Shown: positions 12,369 through 21,365, counted from the first letter of the stretch. The stretch is DNA of 28,131 nucleotides from Bigelowiella natans CCMP2755 (GCA_000320545.1 ADNK01002906.1:1-28131); one strand, 5' to 3'. Numbers and translations: made by a program. The notes: generated by a model not told the origin, from the sequence alone.

Positions 12369-12956
12369 ATGAAGGAGGTAAAAGAAAGCACTAATTTGAG
12401 TGGGGTTGAAATTAAAAATGAAGAGGAAAACGATATAAAGAATTGGATATTATGACATTAAATGGAAGAGTTAAAAAATGAATTATTAAAAATAAGAAAA
12501 AACATGAAAATAATACAACTTGATGTCGCTAAAATGAGAAATAGTTTGAAAGAGGAGCATGTCAGTGTGGAAAAAGGTTGTGCTTTGGAGGGAAAAATTA
12601 AAAATGATGGAAGAAAGTTATATAAATTGTTAAAAGAAGAAATGAGAATAGCGACCAAAATGCATAGAATGAAGAACAGAGAAAAAATGAAATGATACAG
12701 CAAAAACTACAGAGAAGCAAATGAAGAAAAAATAAATCAACAAAAGAAAGAATGCAGAGAAGCGAACAAAGAAAAAATAAAACAATACAACAAAAAATAT
12801 AGAGAAGCAAACAAAGAAAAAATGTTAGAAGAAATGAAACAAAAGGTAGATTGTGAGTTCTGCAATTGTGCTGTGACCAAAAAGCATTTACGAAGACATC
12901 AAAGAACCAAGAAATGTTTGAAAACAAGACAACAACACACACCATCAACAAAGTAG
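12369..12956 (+). pseudogene. Coiled-coil zinc-finger protein of viral type, in-frame stops
   Basis: One frame runs from ATG 12369 to TAG 12954-12956 but is interrupted by TGA (12453), TAA (12459) and TGA (12693). The text across the stops is continuous in style. A Lys/Glu/Asn-rich coiled coil has repeated units (KIKQYNKKYREANKEK), and the C-terminus is a compact zinc finger (CEFCNCAVTKKHLRRHQRTK, then KC). Such Lys-rich repeats with a single CxxC...H...C finger are frequent in large DNA viruses and virophage-like elements. If intact, the protein would bind nucleic acid. At 12693 the stop sits where a parallel repeat has Gln. The gene is AT-rich with normal TA use, like the fibre and nucleotidyltransferase genes. 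A shorter product could start at 12462, downstream of the first two stops. Confidence 0.6.
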
Positions 12957-13294
12957 AACATACAAACACATGTTCCTACCTGCAAAACAAACAATTGACA
13001 TTCAAATGGTGTGCCTACAAGGACATTTCACCACAAGTTTTCACAAAACAAATGAACATCGCATCAAATTTGTGTGATGTTCATTTGTGCGACTGCTTAC
13101 ATGCGACTGCTATTACGAAGCGATGTGCCGTGCCAATGCACATGCGACTGCCATTACGAAGCAACATGCTGACACATGTGCGACTGCTACAACACACATG
13201 CTCAACAACACATGCCATTAGCAAAAGGATTCCACTTTTGCAAAACATCCAACTATGATTTCCATTCAAAGAATTGTCTCACTGTGAGATTGAT
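12957..13294. repeat. Intergenic region with GCGACTG repeat cluster
   Basis: Four copies of a word containing GCGACTG occur at about 13089, 13103, 13144 and 13180, usually preceded by CATG or TGT and followed by CTATTACGAAGC or CCATTACGAAGC. The same word forms a tighter cluster at 25671-25752 on the other side of the element, in the same orientation. No gene is supported here. Confidence 0.7.
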
Positions 13295-13576
13295 ATGAGC
13301 AATGTTGATCAAGTAAATGCAAGCAGCACAGCAGATGAAATCCATGATGTTGACTGCAAACTCAGTGAAATCGTCCTCGCAATGGATGAACTAAAAGCCG
13401 AACTGAATCCTGAATTCCATCGCAAACTGAGAGATGAACTGATGGAAGTCCACATTTGTCTAATGAGCGAAGTTGTAGATGGTCATGAACAACTACACTT
13501 TCTCCAGACTGGACCCGATGTGTGTGCGGAAGCAGTCCACACAGCGATGCGAATGTGCTCCCCAGATTTGAGATGA
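13295..13576 (+). CDS. Small helical protein, function unknown
   Basis: From ATG 13295 the frame gives 93 residues: an acidic helical protein (MSNVDQVNASSTADEIHDVD, later ELKAELNPEFHRKLRDELME). Its last dozen codons lie antisense to the end of the Kelch array, and the frame stops where that array begins. The original 3' end was therefore probably cut off when the Kelch sequence arrived or expanded. No family is recognised. Confidence 0.45.
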   Translation: MSNVDQVNASSTADEIHDVDCKLSEIVLAMDELKAELNPEFHRKLRDELMEVHICLMSEVVDGHEQLHFLQTGPDVCAEAVHTAMRMCSPDLR

Positions 13577-14283
13577 CCATCACCATGCCCACCAACAGCA
13601 AACAGTTTGCCATCCCCAAAGGCCACACCCAAAGCATTCCTCTCAGTGTTCATGTCAGGGATTTCCTTCCACCCCGCACCCACATTCTTCAAATCCAGAT
13701 GCTCCCCAGATTTGAGACGAATGCCACCATCATGCCCACCAACAGCAAACAGTTTGCCATCCCCAAAGGCCACACCCAAACGACACCTCCAAGCATTCAT
13801 GTCAAGAATTTTCGTCCACCCCGCTTTCACATTCTTCAAATCCAGATGCTCCCCAGATTTGAGACGATTGCTACCATCATGCCCACCAACAGCAAATGGT
13901 TTGTCATCCCCAACGACCACACCCAAACCACTCCTCTCAGCATTCACATCAGGGATTTTCTTCCACCCCGCATCCATTTTCTTCAAATCCAGGTGCTCCC
14001 CAGATTCGAGACGAATGCTGCCATCACACCCACCAACAGCAAACAGTTTGCCATCCCCAACGGCCACACTCAAAGCACTTCTCTCAGTGTTCATGTCAGG
14101 GATTTTCGTCCACCCCGCATCCACATCCTTCAAATCCAGATGCTCCCCAGATTCACCACCAAACCCACCAACAGCAAACAGTTTGCCATTCCCAACGGCC
14201 ACACCCAAACCTTTCCTCAAAGCATTCATGTCAGGCAGTTTCTTCCACCAAGATTTGCATGGCTGCATTGATTTGGGTTTCAA
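13483..14283 (-). pseudogene. Kelch-repeat array, shifted in frame from the kinase-MLLE gene
   Basis: Five to six near-identical Kelch-type repeats of about 48-50 residues are present, each reading KIPDMN, then ER-x-L-V-GDGKLFAVGGHDG, then SGEHLDLK. Such repeats form beta-propeller blades that bind other proteins. The first usable blade (SWWKKLPDMNALRKG) begins inside the last codons of the upstream kinase-MLLE frame but in another phase, and has no good start of its own. The array was therefore probably the C-terminal propeller of that protein, now separated by a frameshift, or else a separate 3' fragment. The last blade collapses near 13570 into unrelated sequence. The sequence is almost free of TA and of tyrosine. 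Confidence 0.65.
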
Positions 14284-15240
14284 GTTTGTCGTCGTCGTTG
14301 CAGAGGTCGATGATGAAATTGAAATCCATCTCCAGAAACATCCCCGTGATCTTCGGGGCCAGTTTGTCCCCGACCACTTTCTTGATCTTGCGATGGAGGA
14401 CTTCCCCCGCGAAGTCCTTCCACTCCCGCTCGGTGCTCACCCCCAGGATTTGCATGGCTGCATTGATTTGGGTTTTGAGTTTGTCGTCGTCGTTGCAGAG
14501 ATCGATGATGGAATCAAAATCCATCTCCAGAAACATCCCCGTGATCTTCGGGGCTAGTTTGTCCCCGACCACTTTCTTGATCTTGCGATGGAGGACTTCC
14601 CCCGCGAAGTCCTTCCACTCCCGCTCGGTGGCAGGAGTGGAAGGACTTCGCTCCAGCTTTTCTTCCAGCTCCCGGATGAGTTTGTTGGCCTCCTCCTCTG
14701 CCTTCTGCTTCTCCTCCAACAATTTCCTCTCATCCGCTTCTGCTCTCGCTTCTGCTCTCGCCTCAGCCTCCCTGACGGCCTCTTCTTTGTTCTTCTCGGC
14801 CATCTCCAACTTCTCTTTGAGCTCCTCTGCTTCGTCGTCCAATCCAAGTTGCTTCAAAAACTGGAGAGAACTCGTTTTGGGAGCAATCTTGTTGAACCCT
14901 TCGGCCAGTTGACCTGCCTTGGGTCGCTTGGTTCTGTCTGTGTTCAGGCACAATTTCATGGTTTCCTTGAGAATCGGGTCTGTCTCATCCATGTTGTCAT
15001 GCTTCAGCCTCCCGTTCTCTGCAGCATCTCTCAAGACATTCTTGCTCACCCCTTCAAACGGCATTCTCATCTCTACGAGGTGGCACATCACCAGTCCCAG
15101 TCCCCAAATGTCCGACTTGTGACCGCATTCACCACTGAACTGTTCGGGAGGCGACCACTCTGGTGTTCCTCCAGTGGAGACCTTCATCTGCGAGAAGGTG
15201 GAGCTCGTGTGGGCAGAGGCCAGACCGAAATCCAAAATCC
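14231..15240 (-). CDS. Kinase C-lobe, coiled coil and tandem MLLE (PABC) domains
   Basis: This frame carries the second half of the kinase. It starts at ILDFGLASAH (DFG) and contains GGTPEWSPPEQF (the APE region), KSDIWGLG (the DxW-G helix) and a conserved Arg in DRTKRPK. A charged coiled coil follows (EEAVREAEARAEARAEADE). Then come two nearly identical 65-residue repeats holding VGDKLAPKITGMFLEMDF and an INAAMQIL end, which match the MLLE/PABC fold known to bind PAM2 peptides in poly(A)-binding proteins and ubiquitin ligases. The gene ends at TGA. It is joined to the upstream half only through a frameshift at the DFG motif. Kinase plus MLLE is an unusual combination. There is no tyrosine and very little TA. 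Confidence 0.75.
14326..14629. repeat. 195-bp tandem repeat encoding the two MLLE domains
   Basis: The segment beginning CCATCTCCAGAAACATCCCC occurs at 14326 and again at 14521, with only scattered differences over more than 100 bp. This indicates a recent duplication or gene conversion of the MLLE unit. Confidence 0.9.
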
Positions 15241-15755
15241 GCCCATTTCGCCACCCCTCGCTCATCCACTAGCACATTTTGGCTTTTTGCATCGTGGTGA
15301 ATGACTCGTTTTTCGTGCAGAAAATGAAGTCCGTTCGCCAATTGCTTGGACCAAATGAGGCGATGCTCGTTCCCAATTGTGCATGTGTCACAGTCATCAA
15401 TCACATCACTCAAGCTTCCGAGAGAGCAGCAATCCATCACAACAAAGACATTCGGTTCCATCGCCCCTCCAAACACCCGAACAACATTCTCGTGCCGAAG
15501 GGAAACCGATGCAGTGAGCTCTTTCTTGAAAAGCTCCATTTCCTTCAGGGCAGCATTGGAGCTACCAAACTTGGTTTTGGACTCCTCAAAAGCGACATCC
15601 ATCCCCTGATGCTTGGCCAGATGTGCGATTCCCATTCCACCCTCTCCTGATTCTTTTGTGATCTTGACATTCTCTCTGCGAATCACCCACTTGGCCTCTG
15701 AAATCCGTTCCCTCTCCAGTGGTCGTTTCAGCTCGTTCACATCTTTCTTGCTAGC
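15226..15755 (-). CDS. Pseudokinase N-lobe and catalytic loop, second exon of the MLKL-like gene
   Basis: This follows the four-helix exon after a predicted 64-nt intron (15819-15756, GTGAGA...GGAG, phase 0). It encodes a tyrosine-kinase-like N-lobe. The glycine loop is present (GEGGMG), but the usual VAVK lysine position reads VAFEE, so ATP coordination is probably lost. The hinge reads VVMDCC where kinases have VMEYC. The catalytic loop is HHDAKSQN instead of HRDxKxxN. At DFG two 7-mers lie in tandem (15227-15240), and the frame shifts there into the frame of the next feature. A missing lysine with a retained fold is the pattern of signalling pseudokinases such as MLKL. Unspliced reading from an ATG at 15779 is the alternative start. 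Confidence 0.65.
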
Positions 15756-15819
15756 CTCCACCCAAAAAGGAAATGTCATTGTGTTGATGGGGACAGGATC
15801 AAAATCAAAATGGTCTCAC

Positions 15820-16326
15820 CTCCTTCTGCCGATTGCTCTTGGCCACCTGTTCCAGTCCATCAATCACCTCGTCGCGGAATTTGCGATGCTCCTCCTCACA
15901 ACGATTCAGTTCTGCGAGAATGTCGGTCTGGAGCAGCTCATTGATGCGGAACGTCTGTTTCATCAGGCGACCAGATTCCGATTTGTTCTCAGACCGTTTC
16001 CAAAAGCATTTCTTGAACCAGCCCTGACCTTGGAACGATGCGACAAAGTCTCGCACTTCATCAAAACATTCCTCAATTTCTTTGAGAACTCCCTGATTCA
16101 GCTTCCGATTGTGCAGATTGACCACGGAAGATTTCAAGAGGCTGAAGCACTTCTTCAGTTCCTTCACCATTCGGTTGTTCTCTTTGGCCTCGTCCAAGAC
16201 GGAGCATGTGCAATTGTGGGCCTCCAAGATTTCTCCCACATTGACCACCACAGTGAGTGAATTGAGATGTGCGGATTCGCAACTGTTCGCCATTTCCAAG
16301 AGTTTCCTGAAGATTTCACTGAACAT
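15820..16326 (-). CDS. MLKL/MCAfunc-like four-helix domain, first exon
   Basis: From ATG 16326-16324 the frame encodes about 170 helical residues: a helix with LNSLTVVVNVGEILEA, a helix beginning LDEAKENNRMVKELKKC, a helix with LKEIEECFDEVRDFVASF, a basic turn WFKKCFWKR, and closing helices before a GTGAGA donor. This order and the FVASF...W-K-F-K turn resemble the N-terminal four-helix bundle of MLKL and the plant/protist MCAfunc domain, which in other systems acts at membranes and in cell death. The downstream exon encodes a pseudokinase, the same order as in MLKL. The assignment rests on pattern and order, not on an alignment. There is no tyrosine and no TA dinucleotide. Confidence 0.5.
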
Positions 16327-16401
16327 CCGCAAAAACCGCCTTTGTTTCAATGTTCATTCAGTGAAGTGCGAACTTCGGTTTTCGTTTCCTGACATTTTGC
16401 G

Positions 16402-16420
16402 ATTTCAACACCTTCAACCC
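16402..16420. terminator. TTTCAACACCTTCAA motif at the nuclease gene end
   Basis: GATTTCAACACCTTCAACCC overlaps the stop codon of the nuclease gene. The same words appear at two other 3' ends in the element (near 18012-18060 and 20668-20705), which suggests a shared 3' processing or termination signal. Confidence 0.4.
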
Positions 16421-16821
16421 ACCTCCAGGAGGGTCACCATGGGAATGCAGACATTCTTCATGCAACACCCTCTGTGTTTGAGATGAGTGGTTTTCATTTT
16501 GAATGCATCAAATGCTTCTTTGTCGCATTGGACACATTTGATTTTGTCAGTGAACTTGAAGAAGAAATGAATGGTTTTGCTCGTGTCTGTGTTTTGCATC
16601 TTCTCAATGTTGATGCAGGTGGCATCGCATTCATCGCTCCTCATTTTTCTTCCTTTTACTTCTACCAGTGTCTTTTTGAGTTCATCCTCAAAGTCAAACT
16701 TTGAACACCTGCTCTTTGCTATCAATTTTACTTTTAAGAGGTTTTCCATCAGCGGTTTCATCTCTAATTCGGTCTTGTGACCTGCTATGTACTCCTCGTT
16801 ACTACAGATGTTTTTGTACAT
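16414..16821 (-). CDS. Small PD-(D/E)XK-like nuclease
   Basis: A protein of 135 residues from ATG 16821. The core reads FDFEDELKKTLVEVKGRK, giving an Asp, a beta-strand and an E-x-K pair as in PD-(D/E)XK nucleases. An Asp-Cys-Asp-Ala-Thr segment, a strand (IHFFFKFTDKI) and a final strand (NVCIPMVTLLEV) follow, which fits the compact holliday-resolvase or VSR-like nucleases found in virophages, polinton-like viruses and giant viruses. Its likely role would be resolving or trimming replicated DNA. It is divergent from the nucleotidyltransferase gene, with 44 bp between starts. Only the N-terminal end contains tyrosine and TA; from 16656 downward the gene is TA-free. The family call is by motif. 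Confidence 0.5.
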   Translation of the reverse strand: MYKNICSNEEYIAGHKTELEMKPLMENLLKVKLIAKSRCSKFDFEDELKKTLVEVKGRKMRSDECDATCINIEKMQNTDTSKTIHFFFKFTDKIKCVQCDKEAFDAFKMKTTHLKHRGCCMKNVCIPMVTLLEVG

Positions 16822-16865
16822 GTTGAAAACAATTTACATAATATTTCATTCTAAACGAATATAAC

Positions 16866-18011
16866 ATGACAAAAGATAAAATACCTTTGTTAGGCAACCT
16901 ACTACTGCGAAAAGGGTTTTACAGCAAAGAGATAGAGGACATACTAAACCTGGTCGCATTCAATAAGAAGAATGTGGAGGTGTTAGGTAGTTTTCAATTA
17001 CGGAGTCAGTTCTATTTCAGTGATATTGACCTCTTTGAAAGCAATGTTAGAATACCAATCAACAGGATAGCAGATGGATTCAAAAAGAAAATAAAGAAGA
17101 TGCTGAACGACGATAAATACTATATTGGTGATACAAAATGCGGAGTGGCGGAGCATTTGAGGGTAATAAATGATAATATATATATCCACAACAATAAGGT
17201 ACATAATTACAACCGAAAGGAGATATTGGAGAGATTACACAGACTGAGAAAGCATTTACCTGACTACAAGAAACTAAAAAGACTGATTATCACCAATCCT
17301 AATGAGGAGCAGATAAATAAAATAAAACAAATATTCAGGTTTCATATCGTCAGGTGGACCCCAAGAGAGATATTACAAGGTTGTAAGACTTTGATAGATG
17401 ATAGTAAATACAAATTAGTAGAGGGAATGAAATCTCCTGCTCTCTTTAAGTTAGATTTTTACAAGTATATGAATAATAATAATTTTTTAGAGTTTAGTAT
17501 CATTTATGATTTACGGAATAGCAAAGGGCAGAAACTAAACAATATACCATACGATACGAAGCAAACACTACTTAACGACATCCACAAATACACAACAGAG
17601 GGTCAATATTTTAAGGTTTTGAAAAGGAGGTTTTCTTCATTACGATACGAGCATGTTTTTGAGAAGAAGAAGAGTAATAAGTCCAAATTAATCGTTCTCT
17701 CAAAGATGCTAAATAGCAACTTGGGGAATTTATATCAAGTCAAAGCACTTATAGACAACCTACTCTTCTTAATAGAGAACTTTGATGATTTAAATAAGGA
17801 TAGAATAAACAAATCTATTGACGACATCATAGATAAATTATCCTTTGTAAGTTTAAGCAAGTTTGTGAGAGAGGAAGATGACATCATAGATGATTTAAAA
17901 ATGATGCTAAAGGGCAAGTCTATCGGTGATATGAGTGAAAACCTGGAGGATATTTATAATACCATAGGAGATATTATAAATAAAGAAAGTTATAAGTATA
18001 TTAAAATATAA
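16866..18011 (+). CDS. Nucleotidyltransferase-fold protein of viral type
   Basis: A protein of 381 residues, AT-rich and intronless, ending at TAA. Near residues 40-57 the sequence GSFQLRSQFYFSDIDLFE has the G-S...D-x-D signature of the polymerase-beta nucleotidyltransferase superfamily, with the two metal-binding aspartates in SDIDL. The rest is helical and Lys/Asn/Ile-rich with no further recognised domain. Related proteins transfer nucleotides to RNA, proteins or small molecules; the substrate here cannot be named. The gene converges on the fibre gene with 65 bp between stops, where a hairpin lies. Base use differs sharply from the TA-free nuclease next to it. Confidence 0.6.
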   Translation: MTKDKIPLLGNLLLRKGFYSKEIEDILNLVAFNKKNVEVLGSFQLRSQFYFSDIDLFESNVRIPINRIADGFKKKIKKMLNDDKYYIGDTKCGVAEHLRVINDNIYIHNNKVHNYNRKEILERLHRLRKHLPDYKKLKRLIITNPNEEQINKIKQIFRFHIVRWTPREILQGCKTLIDDSKYKLVEGMKSPALFKLDFYKYMNNNNFLEFSIIYDLRNSKGQKLNNIPYDTKQTLLNDIHKYTTEGQYFKVLKRRFSSLRYEHVFEKKKSNKSKLIVLSKMLNSNLGNLYQVKALIDNLLFLIENFDDLNKDRINKSIDDIIDKLSFVSLSKFVREEDDIIDDLKMMLKGKSIGDMSENLEDIYNTIGDIINKESYKYIKI

Positions 18012-18060
18012 ATTCAACCCTTTCAACAATATAATAAATACTCTTGAAGGTGTTGAAATT
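18012..18060. terminator. Hairpin between convergent genes
   Basis: TTTCAAC (18021-18027) can pair with GTTGAAA (18052-18058). The flanking words are TTCAACCC on one side and AAGGTGTTGAAATT on the other, matching the element near 20668-20705 in the opposite orientation. Its place between two stop codons suits bidirectional transcript termination. Confidence 0.5.
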
Positions 18061-18076
18061 AAAATTCACAACAAAT

Positions 18077-20623
18077 TTAAAATATTCCACTATTATTGAA
18101 GAGTGGACTATCAGTTAATTTGTTTATTAATTGATAACCTGGAGTTGTTAGGTCAATACCATTGTTGTTAGCATTAGAAGGATTATTATTACCGCCAAAT
18201 TGTGTAAGGGTTCTACAAGCAAATTCTCCCTGAACCAGACAATCTCTATATTTATTCCAATTTGCTATGTATGGTCTGGTTCCATTTTCCACAGGACCTT
18301 CTAATCGTATGGATTTATAATCAGGGTTTGTAATTCCATCATCCCCAAAGTTTGAACCTCTTAAGATGAAATCATTAATACGAATTTGAGGAAAATTATA
18401 TTCACCTGATAATACTATATCCAATTGAGTTCTTAAAATATCTATTTGGTCTTTCAAGTAATTATTTTGGGTTTCCAATTGCTGTAGTTTGTTGGATAAT
18501 AAAACACCATTTTTCATCTTGATTTCTCCATTAAATGTAGTCTCACCACCTATTTTTACATTATTCATATGTGTATCACCTGTAAAGTGAATACCATCAC
18601 TATTTGATAAAATACGATTCGTATAATCTGCACCTGGTAGGTGAACAAAATCAATGTAGCAGGTGCCAGAAACCATTTCTATTGAAGAAGCATTGTTAAT
18701 GTCTTTTCCTAAATAAATACCATCACTTTGTGGTTGTGTGGTGCTTCTTAAACCATTCACAAAAATTGAACTTGAAAACTGATGTTCATTAGGGTTAGAT
18801 GATAAAGTTATTGGATTTAATTTCGTTTCTAACACAGACACTTGTGTCATAAGTTCGGTTGTTTTAGTTTCTATTGTGTTTGTTTTTTCTAATATCTTTA
18901 ATTTTACCTCCCCTATATTATCTATTACCTCTAATTCATTACATAAAATTTGAATATTACCACTATCATCTTTAAATCGCATTTTAGGTGTTCCTGAATG
19001 ATTAGATAATTGTAAATCATTATCAACACTGAATATTTTTGGTTCTTTTCCTAATACAGATGAAGAAAACTTTAATACATTGGTTGATAAAACACTTGTA
19101 TTATTAATATTATTAGCATTAATAACCAAACCATTCGTAGCATCATTTGTTATTTTGTTTGACAGATTATAATCGCTTAATGTGGTGAGTTTCTTCTCAA
19201 ACTTAGATTTGGTGCTGAAGGTTAATCCATTTATGCTATCGCTTGTAATCCCACTTATCGTTCCAGATGATGTGGAAGGATTAAATATACTTCCATTCAG
19301 GTAGAGGTTGGTGAATTTACCATCTACTCCTTCAATCTCTTTCGCTTTTATCTTGGTATCACTTGCTGATGATAGAATGATAGTAGATGGTAAGGAGTTT
19401 TTATTAATCTGCATGGTTTCATCGTTTAAGGTGTAGGATATGGAAGGACTTTGAGTTGTTGTAAACTCAAGACCTTTGAGATTTTCAATAGTGTTGTGAT
19501 TCAAACTAAGATTCCTATTCATATGAACACTTTTAGTATCAACAAATAATGGGGCAGAATTGTTTGTATCGTTAATAAGGTTATCAGCATTCGTCGTCGT
19601 TGTATTATTGGTGGTGGTTGTCAGGTTATTCAAATCAAACGATTTATATGTTCCGTCAGTCTGCTTTTGCGATATAGTTTCAACATTTATGCTCTTGGTT
19701 GTGAGATTATTGGTATTAATTATATTATCACTCTGTAATTTTTTAGAGATGACATCTCCATTTGTTTTTAACTGGATATTTGTAGTGCCTGTAGTTGCAC
19801 CTGTTGGTAATTCATTCACAAGAAAGTCCTTGTTTGTGATATTAATGTTGGTAGGATTGATAGTGAAATGGTCTATTTTCGTGCCTATATTATTAATATT
19901 GGTTGTATTGCTACCAATATTGGTTGTATTATTGCTTATATTAGTGGTATTGTTGCTAATATTAGTTGTGTTTGTTGCTACATCAGTTTTGATGGTGTTT
20001 ATCCCACTTTCATTGGTAGATATTCGGTTAGTATTGGAAGTGATATTGCTTGCATTGGTGTTAGTTCTTGTGCTATTGGACTGAATAGAAACATTATGTC
20101 CGTTTATTGAACTCTCGTTGTTAATGATCCTATTGGTATTCTGTATTATTCTATCCCTGTTGTTAGCAATATCATCATCATTGGAAATTCTTTGAACCAA
20201 GTTCTAATTGACTTTGGTCGTGTCATTAGCAATGTTGGTGGTATTCTCACTTATCTTTGTGAGTTGGGTCGCGAGATTGTTACCATCCAGGTTAATACTT
20301 GTGAAATTCGCAGTATCTGCTGTGATAGTCTTCCCAGCATTCAACTGAATGTTCTTGCTAAAGTCTATTCTGTCATTCGTCGTAGTTGTTATGCCATCTA
20401 TTCCTGCTGAAATGTTGTTGTTGTTCGTTGTAAAGTTTTGATTGTTCAAGGCAAGTGAAGCAGATTTGATGTCATCTTCAACCATCATGTTTTTCACCCC
20501 AATCGCATCTTGAACCTGAATTCCTTTTGCTTCTAATGTTCCGTCGTTGTTCACATCCATCATCAATCTGCCATCACTTAATCGTGTAAAATGATTTGCC
20601 GCACTCACATGTGTGTTTGACAT
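18077..20623 (-). CDS. Long fibre/adhesin-like structural protein with one in-frame TAG
   Basis: One continuous frame of 849 codons from ATG 20623 to the stop at 18077, interrupted only by TAG at 20206-20204. The N-terminal part (MSNTHVSAANHF, then LSDGRLMMDVNNDG) resembles the starts of the two other fibre-like proteins at 20739 and 21390. The shaft is a long run of Asn/Thr/Ile pseudo-heptads (NTTNISNNTTNIGSNTTNIN) crossing the TAG without loss of register, typical of trimeric fibres and adhesins. A coiled coil follows near the end (LETQNNYLKDQIDILRTQLD), then a compact C-terminal domain with FGGNNNPSNANN that may be the receptor-binding tip. It is probably a virion or tail-type fibre. The second half could not start by itself: its first possible start is TTG. 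The shaft is TA-normal and AT-rich, while the N-terminal third is TA-poorer. Confidence 0.65.
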
Positions 20624-20667
20624 GGTTTAGATGAAAAAATGTTGAACACATGTTCATTCCAGATTTC

Positions 20668-20705
20668 AATTTCAACACCTTCAAGGGTGTTGAAAGGGTT
20701 GAATG
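20668..20705. terminator. Perfect-stem hairpin downstream of the 20739 gene
   Basis: TTTCAACACC (20670-20679) and GGTGTTGAAA (20686-20695) form a 10-bp perfect stem around the six-base loop TTCAAG, followed by GGGTTGAA. It lies between the stop of the coiled-coil protein and the start of the long fibre gene, both on the minus strand, so it could end one transcript before the next begins. Confidence 0.6.
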
Positions 20706-20738
20706 TCAACATCAGAATGAACACATGAATGCACGTGA

Positions 20739-21350
20739 TCAAATTTGACTTTGAATGAAATTTCCTGATGCTTCAAATTGAACTCCTGCCTTGATTCTCA
20801 CAACTGGATCAGAAGGGTCGGTTTCATCAATTTCTAAATGCTCTTCCAATTTTGCGAGACGAGGTTCTTGATTGTCAAATCTTTGCTGTTCTGAAACAAC
20901 CGCATCAGCAATTTTCTGGTCCATGTCATCATCACGAGTTTTCAATTCTCCTTCAATTTGGGTCAATCTGGCACTGTCGTTTGCAACCAATCCATCTAAT
21001 CTGGAAATCTCACCATCCACAAAGGCATTTCTTGTGTTGTGAGCATTTTCTGAGGATGATCTCGCACTGGTTTCAGCAGCGAGTTTGCCTTCAATGTCAG
21101 TTTTGTTGTCATCAATTTCTTGCTGCAAATTGGTGATTGCATTTGCAGTGGCAGTGTCAGCATTGTCCATCTGTGTTTGCAATCCTGCTCTTGCTGTGGC
21201 ATTGGCAGTCTCGCTGTCATTGCAAGTTGTCATGTGGGCATTCAAAGAATTTGACACAGCAGTCTTCTCTGTGTCAATCCTTGTGATGGTTGAACCTGTG
21301 AGTGCTCCATCAATTGATGCGGCATTTCCAAAATGTGCAGTGGCGGACAT
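20739..21350 (-). CDS. Coiled-coil fibre-like protein
   Basis: A protein of 203 residues from ATG 21350 to TGA. The N-terminus (MSATAHFGNAASIDGALTG) is similar in style to those of the neighbouring fibre proteins. The body is almost wholly coiled coil with Ala/Asp/Glu/Thr (ITNLQQEIDDNKTDIEGKL) and ends in a short beta-like tip (VVRIKAGVQFEASGNFIQ). This fits a minor fibre or shaft protein of a virus-like particle. It contains no tyrosine, and nearly all of it lies in a tract without TA dinucleotides. Confidence 0.6.
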   Translation of the reverse strand: MSATAHFGNAASIDGALTGSTITRIDTEKTAVSNSLNAHMTTCNDSETANATARAGLQTQMDNADTATANAITNLQQEIDDNKTDIEGKLAAETSARSSSENAHNTRNAFVDGEISRLDGLVANDSARLTQIEGELKTRDDDMDQKIADAVVSEQQRFDNQEPRLAKLEEHLEIDETDPSDPVVRIKAGVQFEASGNFIQSQI

Positions 21351-21365
21351 CACATGACATGGTTT

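Noticed and set aside
11872-12372. Cys/His-rich frames in the duplicated CATG-rich region.
   Set aside because: Both copies can be read in several frames, and no pattern suggests protein-level conservation. More likely non-coding repeats.
13522-14912. Long plus-strand frames opposite the Kelch and MLLE region.
   Set aside because: They are antisense shadows of repeats; TA-free DNA cannot contain TAA or TAG in any frame, which makes such shadows long.
19560-20110. Plus-strand frames with hydrophobic Val/Leu/Ile runs opposite the fibre gene.
   Set aside because: They are the antisense of the Asn/Thr repeat shaft, which reads as Val/Leu/Ile.
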